Origin: Punica granatum
Lineage: Eukaryota > Streptophyta > Magnoliopsida > Myrtales > Lythraceae
Direction: 5' to 3'
DNA: 64,000 bases
Assembly (NCBI RefSeq): GCF_007655135.1
Contig: NC_045131.1
Location: 7,440,001-7,504,000, forward strand
The notes beneath the pieces were generated by a model. It saw nothing but the letters and a program-made list of their open reading frames with translations. It searched no databases and had not been told where the DNA came from. Below are positions 39,463-51,369 of the stretch, one piece after another (the stretch's first letter is position 1; the number at the start of each line of letters is the position of its first letter). A program made the translations under genes and the position numbers.

Positions 39463-40352
39463 TTACCAAAAAAGCAGGACCTTTACATTTTGCTCTTAAA
39501 TATAGCATGATATTTTAAAAATAGCGTAAAAATGCACGAAATTTATATTTTTTCTTAAATATAGTATATAAATGCGCGACATTTGCCTTTTTTACTAAGT
39601 ATAGCATGATCTTTAAAAAAAATACAAAAAGGCACGATCTTCTAGTTCAGCTGCGATTCTAGAACGGTTTCAATTATTTGTTAAATGTAACGGTAACAAC
39701 TAATGGCGCCTTGTGGCACAACATGATTAGACGAGTGGGTTCAACATATTTTTATTTAATTAAAAATAATTCTAAAAATTAAAAAATTAGAAGAAGATTT
39801 TTTTTCTTAAAAAAGAAACGAAAGGAGCGGATTGTAGATTGCGGGGGTACAATTGGGGCCTCCACTGCTGAAATGAAAAAGCCCCAAATTTCTGAGCTCT
39901 TTCGATTCCGGACGATGGGTGTCCCGATTACAACCACCACTCGCATAATTGGGGTTCTGCTACGGCCGGCGATCCCAATTGGAAAATGGTAGCTACCGCA
40001 CGTAGCCAGTATCGTCGGCCCCTTCCCTCTTTCCTCTTATTAAGTTGAATTCCCCTTTCTTTTATTTTTTTCTTTTATTTTTTTAAATTAAATAAAAACA
40101 CGTGGGGTCTACTCGTCCAATCATATTATACCACGTAGCATTGTTAGCTTCACATTTGCTCTTATCGTTACAATCCGATAGAATAATTAACACCCATGCT
40201 AGATGCGCAACTAAATTTAAAAGTTGTGTCTTTTTTATACTATTTTTTAAAGGTCGTGCTATATTTAAGAAGAAATGCAAATGTTGTGCATTTACGTGTT
40301 ATTCTCCAAATGTCATGCTATATTTAGAAAAAAATGTAAAGATGGCGGGTTT
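39463..40352. mobile_element. Foldback element B (long terminal inverted repeats)
   Basis: Inverted arms of about 330 bp: the left arm contains TTAAATATAGCATGATATTT and the right arm, reversed, CTAAATATAGCATGACATTT. Further paired anchors include CATGATTAGACGAGTGGGTT versus ATATGATTGGACGAGTAGAC. Within each arm the ATATAGCATGA-type unit is itself repeated about three times. The GC-rich centre (39830-40030) contains CAATTGGGGCC, ATAATTGGGGTT and GATCCCAATTGG. No protein-coding content. Confidence 0.8.
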
Positions 40353-42172
40353 GTTTCATGGTTTGAAAAGACGAGAAAGACTCCACCCAATAGAATAATG
40401 CCACTGTAGATCATTAATCGATGCCTTGATTTGTAAAGGAGAAAGGTTGCTTTCTGGCTTTGTCGATAATAGAGACAAAAGTCGAGCAGGTTTAAGTGAG
40501 TGGTTGGGCTTAAGAACAAAAAGGCATTAATTAATTATCATTATATTATGTTAATCGATCTAATTTGAGTACTGGGGTCAATTAATGGAAGTTAATAATC
40601 TGCCTTGTCACGTGGAGGTACATTAAATTGTTGTTGCATCGATTCCCTCACTTCTCGCTTAGTAGTTGACCGTCGATATAATATAACATTTGAGATATTA
40701 ACCAACTAATCATAGAACTAATGTTAATAATCTACACGTGCAATAGGTATAAGCTAGGTGTTCACGAGAGTCATTTCTTCCTATGGTGTCATGCTCACGG
40801 TCCAACATAGGGAATTTTATCGGCCGAAGCCCGAGCACCCGGCCTTGATCGCGATCAATAATAAGTAGGTTGCTCCGGTCCCAACAATTGAATCAAATCT
40901 CTATGTATTCCCAAGTTTTAAGAGATGTTAATTGGTCTTTGTATTGTCGCTCGGTGGCAGCATGGCTATGTCGGATATTCGGATTTACGAAGTCGAACTT
41001 GGGACCTTAGCGAGCATCTTATGAATTATTTTGTACGAGAGAGAAGAGAGGCTATATAAAAATCATATATGGGTGGCACAACGATGAACAACCCTCTTGA
41101 CGCTGTCAACCATTCTTAAATTAAAGGCCCATTGCAAATAAATGTGAAAGGAACCACATTTTTCCCACAAAAGAAAAAAAAAAAAAAAACAGAGTGCATG
41201 ATATGTACTACATACTTATCTTCTTCCTAAATAGTAAAATTAATATTCCTGTTCGGAGTCTGGATGCATTGAATCATTACTGTTTCACGAGGAAATTAAT
41301 CAGTAACAGTTTGACTCAAACAATTTGAATTTGTGTGTCAGGGGAGTTGCCTGGATATTAGCTTGTCTATGCAAACATAGATTTGGAGATGTTGGGCTCC
41401 TAGATTGAGAGGGTCCATGGACTCGATCGAAGCCCAGGCAACCGGCTGTCGAGCATCCACCGGAGGTCGCCCGGGCTTGGGATGTCCCATTGACGACCTC
41501 GCGTGATGGAAGATACATAGAAGTGTGCATGCTTACATGAACTTGCAGTTTGACATCGAATAATTTTACTCTCCCTGATCGTCTAGTTACATCTATCGAA
41601 TTCATGAGAACATATTCTGACCTCTCAAATTATCATGCCTGAATTGAAATTTGTCAGGCAGAGAGCTGATCTGTCCAAATTCGCGGCCTGATTTCGAACT
41701 TAGATCAGCTTCGGCCTTACTAAAATCTGCATCGATGGGGGCGGGGCTTAATACCTTGGGTTATCAACCTTCTTGGCCCCTTTTTTCAAGGGACACATAT
41801 CCGTCCGAAATCCGCCGGAAAAACAACCTTTTCTACGTATAAATATTCTGTAGTGGACGGTACTCCCTTTCCCATGTTGCAGGGAGCTTCCTCGTCAAAG
41901 ATCTGGTATTGTCCGTTCGCTGTGCTTGGGGATTGGCTCTCAGTGAGAGGTACCGGGATCGAGATTTTGATGTAACCAACGATACGAGCTTGGCAGTAAT
42001 GAATATATAAGTTTATAGGCACACAAATACGAGATTGAACCTAAGACTCATACTTCGATTGAATTCCAGGAAGTTCTAACCATAAAAGTTGCTGTTCTTT
42101 ATCATAGATACTCATGAGAAATATGACATGTTTTTCTTTCCCACCATATGTCACCATACGAAAATCAACGAT

Positions 42173-42949
42173 TCAATCGGTGGGACTGTGTTTCGTGATG
42201 CCAGAGGGTGTCTTGGTGAAGTCTAGCTCATAGAGAACCCAAACTAGAGCGCTGGAGGACAGTACGACGGGGACCGGCCCGAACATCCACATAAGCATTG
42301 GGAATGTGAGGCATAGCAGCCTGTTTCCAAATATGGCCAGCACGAACCCATTCTCGAACACGGTCAGGGAGTAGGGGCACCCGTCGCTGCTGTCAGGGCC
42401 CAAGCCAGCTGGGGATGAGGCATTGATGAGATAGTTTGCGTCGATAAGGAACCCAAGGGCCAGGGAGCTGCAGAGGAAGCTGGCAACGAGGAAGAGGGAG
42501 GCGGCGCCATACTTAAGGGCGGTGATCTTAGGCGAAGTGGAGCCAAAGAAGGGGCTGGAGAAGAGGTCGCGTGCGGTGAAAGCGTTGTTGGTGAGGGCGC
42601 CTACCGCCAGTGTTACCAGGACGGCGATGGTGGCTGTGAGGATGGTGATCATCAGTGTGTTCCTCAAGCTCTGTATTGCTAGCATGGCCTTCTTATCATC
42701 TCCCTGCAGCAAACATGAACATCAATATTTGCAAAACACTATATCGTCGCCCCGAATAACTTTTAAGTAGGATGAATTATGTACCGCGTAGAGAGCAATG
42801 AACCAAGACTTCCTCTTGAGGGCGTCGGATCCGATGGTGGTGACGGAGGGCCTGGTCTTGATGCTGTGCCACAAGTAGGCATGGTATCCCACCATGAGGA
42901 AGAGACTTACTGGCACCAGTATCGTGTCCGAGTACATGATAACCCCCAT
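42173..42949 (-). CDS. DUF599 family membrane protein
   Basis: Exons on the minus strand 42949-42785 and 42703-42173 total 696 bp, 231 aa, close to the usual 230-250 aa. The start MGVIMYSDTILVPV is the first ATG; the longer frame upstream begins only at TTG. Conserved family features are LVPVSLFLMVGYHAYLWH in the first helix, GDDKKAMLAIQSLRNT after the intron, FLIDANYLIN, and a last hydrophobic segment followed by a short hydrophilic tail. About four to five membrane helices are evident. DUF599 proteins are widespread in plants; their function is unknown to me, and plasma membrane or endomembrane location is an inference. Splice sites are GT-AG in phase 0. Confidence 0.9.
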
Positions 42950-44505
42950 GGACTTACGACTACCTGGTGTTCGAGCTTGGACACTGTCCCAGAGTTCTTC
43001 GGAGGAAGCCGGTAGCAAATAATTCTATCGACCTAACACAGAGAGCCGATTTTATGATCAATGGGTGTCGATGATGATGACTGCCTTTAGCATTTCTTAT
43101 TAGGGGCCGTCAATGGAAAGGTGAGGGGAAGTTATGGAATCTGAGTAAGGCAAGCACTACAATTTGCTGGCTTTATAGGTCTCCCTTAAGTGACATCCCC
43201 ACTAAAATTGATAAGGCATGGCACTATTCGAATTGTGGTACTCAGTGATTATTGATTAATACATCGTTTGTCTTTAGCTCTGAACCGTAAGGTAATTCGC
43301 AGTTACGTATAGATAACTGTTTACTCCGACAAGTCAAATAACATATCGTTTGCGTGGTCATGTAATTGATTATTTATCTTATTTTTCAGCACTTTGTTCA
43401 GTTTATTTAATAACACAAAAGAAAATTTGATTTAACTTAAAGATTGAATAAAAAAAAAGAGTGCGTAATGATAGTAAATGAGGACCTACCCTTTTTTATT
43501 TTTTTGACTGACTGGCTGAGCTGGAGGCTCTTTGTACCATATTTGCAGGGAAGCCTCTCAACTTTTACACGATTTGCAAATTAATTCACTCAACTTTGGG
43601 ACAGAGAACGACGTAGAGAGAGATGGTTTTTTTTTTTGTTGGGGAAGGTATTGAACTTTCTCTCTCTTCGAGCCGTGATGGCTCCTATCCCGATGTCGCC
43701 GACGACTTCTATTGTCACTCGTGACCTCACTTTGGGCTGGTGGCCGAGATCGGAGCCGCCACCACCTCCCCCTCTCCGATCGAAAACTCTTTTATCCTTT
43801 TTTTTCTTGCAATTTCCAAATTTTTTATTTTCTGAATTTAAAAAAATTTAATATCAAATGTGGACAAAAGTAAAAAGAAGTTAAACTTTTGGATATTTAA
43901 CTCAATATAATGTCAGTCATTATAATTTTAACCCAACCTAATACTTTTTACTTACGTCATGTTTGGAATCAATTCTTGCAAGAAATAATCACTTATTTTT
44001 TTTAGATTTTAAATTTTCAGCATTTAAAATTAAGTCCAAACAAAAATAATGTACATGAGGACAAATTAGTTGTCTCGTGGTATAAACAGTTCACGATGTA
44101 TGGGGATGACAGAAACGCCGCCCGTCGAGTCGAGATATGTACCTACGAATCCATCAGTCCGTTTTCCGTGTTACAAAAGGCAGGACAAGGAACAAACCAA
44201 AAACCACCTCAACGTGCCCGTCCCTCCACATTGTCGAACAAAATCCTCTGTCCACATCGCCTTTGCATGAATACATGAACAAAAGACAAGCTAGCTTCCT
44301 TGAACTCTCCGAACAAAGTCAGAACCATGAACAAAAGAGACATGTCCTCCTCAGTAATCACCCATCCAACTCACCCAAAGCTGAAAGAAGATCCACGCTT
44401 TTTAGTTGCTTAATGATGGGTTTAACATTCCTCTGTTGCTAATTACTCCAACTGGTTCTTGCTCGTACAAGCAAAGGTCCTTTGTGTTTCTCGTTCGTTC
44501 GATCG
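42950..44505. other. Divergent spacer, DUF599 to vacuolar sorting receptor
   Basis: The region contains promoters of two divergent genes. A GC-rich patch at about 43660-43795 within AT-rich DNA recalls the cores of the foldback elements (GATGTCGCCGACG, CCGATCGAAA), but convincing inverted arms were not seen. A possible tiny MITE lies at about 43959-44043 (ATGTTTGGAAT and GTCCAAACAAA ends). No further gene. Confidence 0.35.
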
Positions 44506-47500
44506 ATGGAGATGAGAGCTGTGATTTTGGTGGTGTTGGGGTTGGTTTGGTTGTGTGAGGGGAAGTTTGTGGTGGAGATGAACAAGCTGAGAGTGAGCTC
44601 TCCTGACTCTCTTAAAGGAACCTACGAATGTGCAATCGGGAACTTTGGAGTTCCTGACTACGGAGGCTCGATGGCAGGTGCTGTTGTTTACCCGCACACC
44701 AATCAGGACGCTTGTGGTAGCTTCCGAGACTTCAATATCTCCTTCAGCTCTAGGCCCCGCGGGCTGCCGACCTTCTTACTTGCCGACCGAGGAGGTGATC
44801 TCTTGTCTCCCTTTCTTTTTGTTTGCCGTGAACTTCAAGTTTCTGTTCTATCCATATTTATCTTCCTTTGTCTGTGAGAACAGGATGTTTCTTCACGTCG
44901 AAGGCTTGGAACGCGCAGACCGCTGGAGCAGCTGCAGTCCTTGTTGCTGATGATCGGACCGGTCCTCTGATCACCATGGACATGCCCGATAATGATACCG
45001 CAGCTGTGTACCTCCCAAACATCACCATCCCGTCCGTCCTCATCAATAGATCCTTGGCGGATGACATAATTAAGTCTCTCGCAGGCAAAGAGATGGTCAA
45101 TGTCTATCTTGATTGGATTGAGTCCCTCCCTCACCCTGACGATCGAGTCGAGTATGAGTTCTGGACCAGTAGCAACGATGAGTGTGGTCTCAAGTGCGAG
45201 TCGCAGATGAAGTTTGTTCACGACTTTAAGGGGGCGGCACAGATACTCGAGCAGAAAGGGTATTGACCGATAACCAGTTGTATGATCAGGAGAAAGAACA
45301 CAGGTTCCGAAAGAAAAATCACGCTAAAAATGAATACTAAGACGAGATTTCCTAAGAAAGATCAATATAATGAAATGGAAAGATTTTCTCCAATGAATGT
45401 CATCCCTGACTTATCTGTTATATCCGAACATAAAAAAACCGACTCCTGAAATTTCTGCTCTGCATCAGGTATACACAGTTCACCCCGCATTACATAACTT
45501 GGTACTGCCCTGATGATTACCGTTCGACCAAGCAGTGCGAGTCACAGTGCATCAACCATGGGAGATACTGTGCCCCTGATCCCGAGAAAGACTTCAGTGA
45601 AGGTTATCAGGGGAAGAATGTTGTGGTCCAAAATCTGCGTGAGGCTTGCTTCTTCAGAGTGGCCAATGAGAGTGGGAAGCCGTGGCTCTGGTGGGACTTT
45701 GTGACTGACTTTTCAGTTCGGTGCCCGATGAAGGACAAGAAGTACAATAAAGACTGTGCTGATCGGGTTATTCGATCGCTTGGTCTGAACCATTTCAAGA
45801 ATCGTTGTCATAACTGTCTTAACTGTTTCGTTCATTAGCTTTCCAACTTGACTCTTGCGTGGTATGGTAATGAAGGTGCGGATGTCAAGAAGATAGAAGA
45901 GTGTGTTGGTGACACTGAGGCTGACGTGGACAACCCGATCCTTAGTTCCGAGCAAGATGCACAGGTGCGGCTTTCCGTGTTTCTTTTTGTCTTCCTTCAC
46001 TGTGTTATACATGATTATAAAGAGTTCACCGTAACATTTGCCGTTTGCCTTGCAAGTTTCGATTCAGATTGGTGTTGGGTCTCGTGGAGACGTCACTATC
46101 TTGCCGACTCTCGTGATCAACAACAGACAGTACCGAGGTATGAAACTTATCCGTGACCAAAATTTGACGCCTATCTTGCTTCAGCAAAATCTTTTGGTGA
46201 ATCGATTCCGTCCCTTAATGACTTTCAGGAAAACTGGACCGCCGAGCAGTTCTCAAGGCCATATGTTCCGGTTTTCAAGAGACCACCGAGCCAGCTATCT
46301 GTTTAAATGGAGGTCTGCTCTACAAATCCATATAGATCAGCTCTTTCCTGCTTCTAATGTTATATTTAGGACCACCAATGAAACATTCTATGCCAACAGA
46401 CCATCAGCTTCGGATAAGTTTAGATGACTACCCGATGAAAGCTAGCATGTATATTTTCGGGTTAAAAGCCACAACATAGAGTTAGAGTGGGAAGTCCAAA
46501 AGGTAGTTGATTGGAATATCCTACGTGAAATTTATACCTTTGCTTGAGAACTCTTCGTGCTGTGCGAGTTTCTATAATGAGGGATTGTCAAGAGAACTTT
46601 CAGCTTGTCAGCTTGTTTGAGAGGAACAAGATTAAGTCGATAGGATTTCCTGAGAAGATCATTGATTCTCTGATAAATAGAAGTCGATTTTCAGTGAAGA
46701 TGGTCTCTCAAGTTGCTTTGACCTTAACCGTCTTCTGCAGATATACAGACGAATCAGTGCCTGGACGGGAATGGTGGTTGCTGGGAGGACAAGGCCACCA
46801 ATGTTACCGCCTGCAGGGTATTTTTCAGGAATCAAGCTGTTGAAATTATGTGTGGATTGTCTGAATGAATTTTTCTTCAATTGTTTCTTGACTTCCCAGA
46901 GTGAGTTTGTTTCACTGATAGCATGATAAAGTGCTGCTTCTCATTTTAGGATACGTTCCGGGGAAGAGTGTGCGAGTGCCCTACAGTGCAAGGTACGAAG
47001 TTTGTTGGCGATGGTTATACCCACTGTGAAGGTAATGCTTTCATTAAAGTACAATAACAACCCTAGAACATTGTTACTGCTTCAGCAGTTACAGATGCGT
47101 CATTTCTGTTGTCGTAACAGCTTCAGGACCTCTACACTGCACGATTAATAACGGAGGTTGCTGGAAGGAAATACGAGACAACCAGACTTACTCTGCCTGT
47201 ATTGTAAGTTTAACCTTTATGTGACATCCCAAGAGCTGTCAGATATAATCCGTCTTTCCATCCATATGATCTGCTGTCTATCTGCCTATATATTTCTGCC
47301 TTTCTGTGTCTTATGAATTTTCAGGAAGGCAGTACGAGCGGATGCAAGTGCCCCTCCGGTTTCAAAGGAGACGGACTGAACTGTGAAGGTATAGTCACTC
47401 TTAGTTTCGCAAAACCGACATTATTACATAAAACTATAATCTTCCTTATTTACATCTGTTCAAATGGTGATGATTTGTAAGAAGTAATCTATTCGATGGC

Positions 47501-48255
47501 AATACTTCAGATGTGGATGAGTGCAAAGAAAAGTTATATTGCCAATGCCCAGAATGCAAATGCAAGGACAAGTGGGGCGGTTTCGACTGCAGTTGCAGCA
47601 GTGGCCTGCTCTATATACGAGAACATGATACCTGTATCAGTGAGTTTCACAGAAGTTTTCTTTCTACAATGTCTTGATCAACCAACTCCAATGGAAAATG
47701 AGAGAACCAAGGGAAGAGTTAGTATAGGGATGAGCAAAATATTTCCTAATTTTCCATACTGCAGAAGTTGTCCTTTCTTCGATGATTTATTGTGGACAAA
47801 TTGCAGGGAAGGATGGGATTGCAGGGTCTGGCTGGAGAACCTTCTGGCTTACTGTCCTCGGTATAGCTGCTTTTGGAACGGGAGGCTATCTGGTATACAA
47901 ATACCGATTACGGGTACGAACCAGATTATCCTCCTCAGTTATAGGAAAGCTGAAAAGAAGATACTTGCAACAACCTTAAAAATTCTCGAAGAGCTAAAGT
48001 TCTCTGGGACTTATAAAACCGACTGAACACATAGCTAGTCGATGCGCCTTTTCCAGATCTGAGATTGTCCTGTTTGTTGGCACAGTTGCGTTGTGTCTGA
48101 ACATTTGTTGCGTCTTTGTGCAGAGGTATATGGATTCTGAGATACGAGCGATCATGGCACAATACATGCCCCTGGACGATAATCATGGAGGCTACATGCC
48201 AGTATCAGGTGGTCATGGTGAGGCACCAGGTCAAGCTCACCACGGTGACATATAA
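44506..48255 (+). CDS. VSR: Vacuolar sorting receptor (BP-80 family)
   Basis: Thirteen exons: 44506-44794, 44884-45259, 45469-45782, 45876-45964, 46068-46137, 46229-46312, 46741-46817, 46950-47031, 47121-47203, 47325-47388, 47511-47639, 47807-47913 and 48124-48255. They total 1896 bp, 631 aa, the usual VSR length. Order: signal peptide (about 1-20), protease-associated domain (about 50-165), central VSR domain with [14 protein letters not shown] and [10 protein letters not shown], three EGF-like repeats, one transmembrane helix (about 562-582), and a cytosolic tail with the sorting motif YMPL (602-605). VSRs carry soluble cargo with NPIR-type signals from the Golgi/TGN toward prevacuolar compartments and recycle by clathrin and retromer. 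The exon 1-2 junction codon reads Gly where relatives have Asp (RGGC for RGDC). Every junction has been checked for frame. Confidence 0.95.
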
Positions 48256-49101
48256 TTGCTGTAAAATGTATCAATAGGATAGAAATCATAAACTTCTCCT
48301 TCGCACACAACTTCATAGACATTTCTGAATTCTTATTATTCACAGCCTGAACATTATCCTTTCCTTTGGTGATTAAGGGAATACTTCGACCGATGTCTCT
48401 TATTATTACTAGGTTGATTGTCTTTGGTTGGTCAGGCCAGGCAAAATGAATGAGCGTAAAAGCCATATAGTTTGGGTTTGCAATTCAAAACAGATCTAGA
48501 AGACTAGAACTATATACCCCATGTCGAGTTTTAAATCCTTAACATAAGACCAACCCAATAGAGGAATTTCATACCCGTCTGGGATTCATCCATGTACAGA
48601 CCCTCACTTGTTATGGATCGAACATTTCATTTGATTATGTTGCCCGAACAAGCATCAGAAAACCATTCCAATTTATCTGAACATTCATAAGGATGGTAAA
48701 TCTTTAGATGTCTGAGATAAAATCGAAAGGAAGAAACAGACCCACTAATTTTTGCACCAAAGAAAGCTCTATTTTCATCTTACAACATAAGGCAAGCCAA
48801 CTTCATGTCATTATTTCTAGCCTATGGCCCTGAGTGGAAACCGAAGAACAACGGATCATCGCCAACCATCATAAAATCTAAAAACATCTCAAAACTCAAG
48901 AAACTTCCATCTCCAACTATCCCTTGGCACGTCAGCGGTCCTCTGGACCTGCTAGTTGCACCCCTTTTTTAGCCTTCGCTCTCGCAAATCTGATGAACGC
49001 CTACCTGAAGGACATCAGCATTTAGTTCTCCATACAGTGAGACCAAATAAAGAAGTACCAGTTGTTTGATGGATATCACCATACTAACCGTGTACAAATA
49101 A
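48256..49101. other. Convergent 3' spacer, VSR to FAX3-like
   Basis: Holds only the 3' untranslated ends of two convergent genes. I see no coding sequence or repeat of note. Confidence 0.4.
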
Positions 49102-51304
49102 CTAAGTTTCCATTCCCTGATCTTCGTAGGTTGACTTTTTCTGCTGACCATTCTGCTTAATCCTATACAGATAAAATGCTACCATGGCCCCACTGCATGA
49201 AAGAAGCAGCAAAACATGAGCTTTGGATGATCCAAGGTACTCCGATGAAATCAAATGCAAATTAACTCTTTGACTGAGTAATCTCGTGTTACGAAGCAAA
49301 ACTTGGAGCACGCCTAAAGTTCCCCCCCTCCATTGGGGAAAGTACCATTCCATCTCCATGGCTCCAGTCTATGCACACCTCTTCTATTTATATACGACCA
49401 GTTAGTCTTGATTAAAATAAATATCAACTCTAAACATTTGAAGAAAACAAAAAAACCATAACATGATGTTGCCAACTTGATCCCGTCAAATGAGAGTCAA
49501 GCTGTGTCTATAACATGCTTTGAACTATCAGTTATGAAAACACAGTGAAAAGGTCAGAAGTTTCTTAAGAACCTGACAACGGCCGTCACAAAGTTGCACA
49601 ATGAAGGACTCTGCAAAGATAAGAGCAAAAATATAAATAAAAAACAAAAAACCAGAGATCAAAACATTCGTGCATGAAAATTCAAAAAAGAATGGGATTC
49701 CAAGCGAAGAGCTTTTTACCTTAGACAGCAGGCGCACCTCCCTGAGAAATATTACCCCGGCTATTCCTGCAGTTTGACATGCTAAGTTAGAGATATGTTC
49801 CAAAACCCTAACAAAAAGTTATCGATATATATTCTAGGAAAACCATTTAAAGAAGTTATCCAACATGGAAATAGCCATGGACTGACCTGCCTGCCCTTTC
49901 AAAGCTATTGGAGATGATTTTCCTTTTCTATATGATCTCAAACTTGATATGCTCAGAGCCAACAAAGTGCCGCCGAGGATGACACCGAACCTAATTGCCG
50001 GAATGCTTCCTGTTACCACGAAAGACAGAAATCCACCGAGCGAAAGAAGCAACCCTGCAAAGTGGGAACAATCATAGTGAAGAAACATTCTCAGTAAGAC
50101 GATTATATGTAAAGAGTATTTGGATTCCAATATATCCCAACAACAAAGTAGACATGCATCTTTGGAGAGAATGACTCTCAATTATCTCTTCAAAGCAAAT
50201 GCATAATCCAAGGAACTGAATACATCAAAAATTTAGAGAAAGACAGTTGTACCATAAGGTATTCCAAGGTAAAAGTCGCGAACTTGAGAAACATCATTCA
50301 GATCATCAGTTGGAGAAGAAAATGTTTCCACTATCTCCTTCACTGGTTCGGGCGAATTCTCTGCTGCTGCAGACAAATATTCCTTGCCCTCCTCGCTGAT
50401 CTCTTTTGCTACAGTACTTAAATCATATCTTGCCTTCTCTGCTTGGATCTTCAACTGCTCTGAGGTTTCCTTTAGTATCACCATCGCTTTCTCTGAGTAT
50501 ACTTCATAGGCCTCTTGCGAGATGCTCTGCATTTTTAAGGCCTGCTCTTTGAAAGCATCTAAAGTCTGCTTCCAAGCTTCTTCCGACTCTGCAGCTTCCC
50601 TCTTGAGGTCATCCTCCTCCTTCTCCACCTCAACGTCCGAATGTTTCTAACAAGATGGGACGGAAACATCATCTCAGACCTTGTTAACCAACTTTTAAGT
50701 TCCAGCAGCGCAACCGTAAACTTCTAGGTGGTATCCAAACATTTTATTCCGGGAAAAAGAGAGGAACTAATTTCAATAACAAAAGTTAAGACAAAAGCAA
50801 AACCATGGACAGTTGATTAGCGTATAACGCACACGAATAAGTGGACTGAAGCTTTACCAAATGGAAGATGCCCTTTTGATGCCATTCATCAATCATCAAT
50901 CTCAACCGCGAAACGTTCAAAATTGAATAACAGCCATGAAGCATGAATGAACAACTTTAACAAGAAATTTCCCAATAATCCAGCAAAATCATAGCTAAGG
51001 AAACAAACAACAGGCAGCAAAATCATAGCTTGACAATGTATGCCAACAGAGCAAGCTGCCATGATCAAAAGAGGGTCCTCACCGATTCCTCATGAGAAGC
51101 TGCAAATGAGACGACAGATGGATGCCTAAGATGAATGGGAAGCAACCCAGAGAGGGAAAGCTGGCCCCGTCGAGCAAGACGCAGAGAGGACGGAAGAGGA
51201 GTCGAGGCGGCAGTCCGAGACGGCAGAGAGAGCCAGGGGGAGGCCGAAACGGGGCTACAGGGTTTAGGGGTTTTGCCCAGGAAGGTCCCCAGCGCCACAC
51301 TCAT
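49102..51304 (-). CDS. FAX3: FAX3-like plastid fatty acid export protein (Tmemb_14)
   Basis: Exons on the minus strand 51304-51083, 50646-50253, 50054-49887, 49766-49720, 49610-49573 and 49192-49102 total 960 bp, 319 aa. The first about 70 residues, rich in Ser, Arg and Pro, are a chloroplast transit peptide. Residues about 75-185 are a long amphipathic, strongly helical region (EEAWKQTLDAFKEQALKM, LKIQAEKARYDLSTVAKEI), typical of FAX2 and FAX3. Four hydrophobic helices with the Tmemb_14 pattern follow: LLLSLGGFLSFVVTG, IRFGVILGGTLLALS, AGVIFLREVRLL, and SGAMVAFYLYRI. Family members sit in the chloroplast inner envelope and move free fatty acids out of the plastid. The 38-bp exon 5 has a weak donor (GTTCTT) but gives the family-like join VVSGAMVAFYLYRI. 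FAX3 is the best fit; FAX2 is possible. Confidence 0.85.
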
Positions 51305-51337
51305 GGTTGCAGCTACCTACCGGCTTGTATCTCCACG

Positions 51338-51338
<1 letters not shown>

Positions 51339-51366
<28 letters not shown>
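51339..51366. repeat. GA microsatellite in FAX3-like leader
   Basis: About 14 AG units lie roughly 35 bp upstream of the FAX3-like ATG, reading as CT on the coding strand, in the 5'-UTR. Pyrimidine-rich repeats at this place are common in plant leaders. Confidence 0.9.

Positions 51367-51369
<3 letters not shown>

Larger units (their letters stand above)
38541..42172. other. WRKY promoter and repeat-rich spacer
   Basis: Directly upstream of the WRKY gene is a 121-bp tandem duplication (38.8-39.1 kb) with a W-box core TTGAC at about 38948. A short exon-like open stretch lies at 39120-39220, and a 0.9-kb foldback element at 39.5-40.35 kb. From 40.4 to 42.1 kb I see only unremarkable intergenic sequence with short open frames and no recognisable protein. 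Confidence 0.45.

Noticed and set aside
43640..43860. Fifth foldback element
   Set aside because: The GC-rich patch resembles the cores, but I could not pair flanking arms convincingly.
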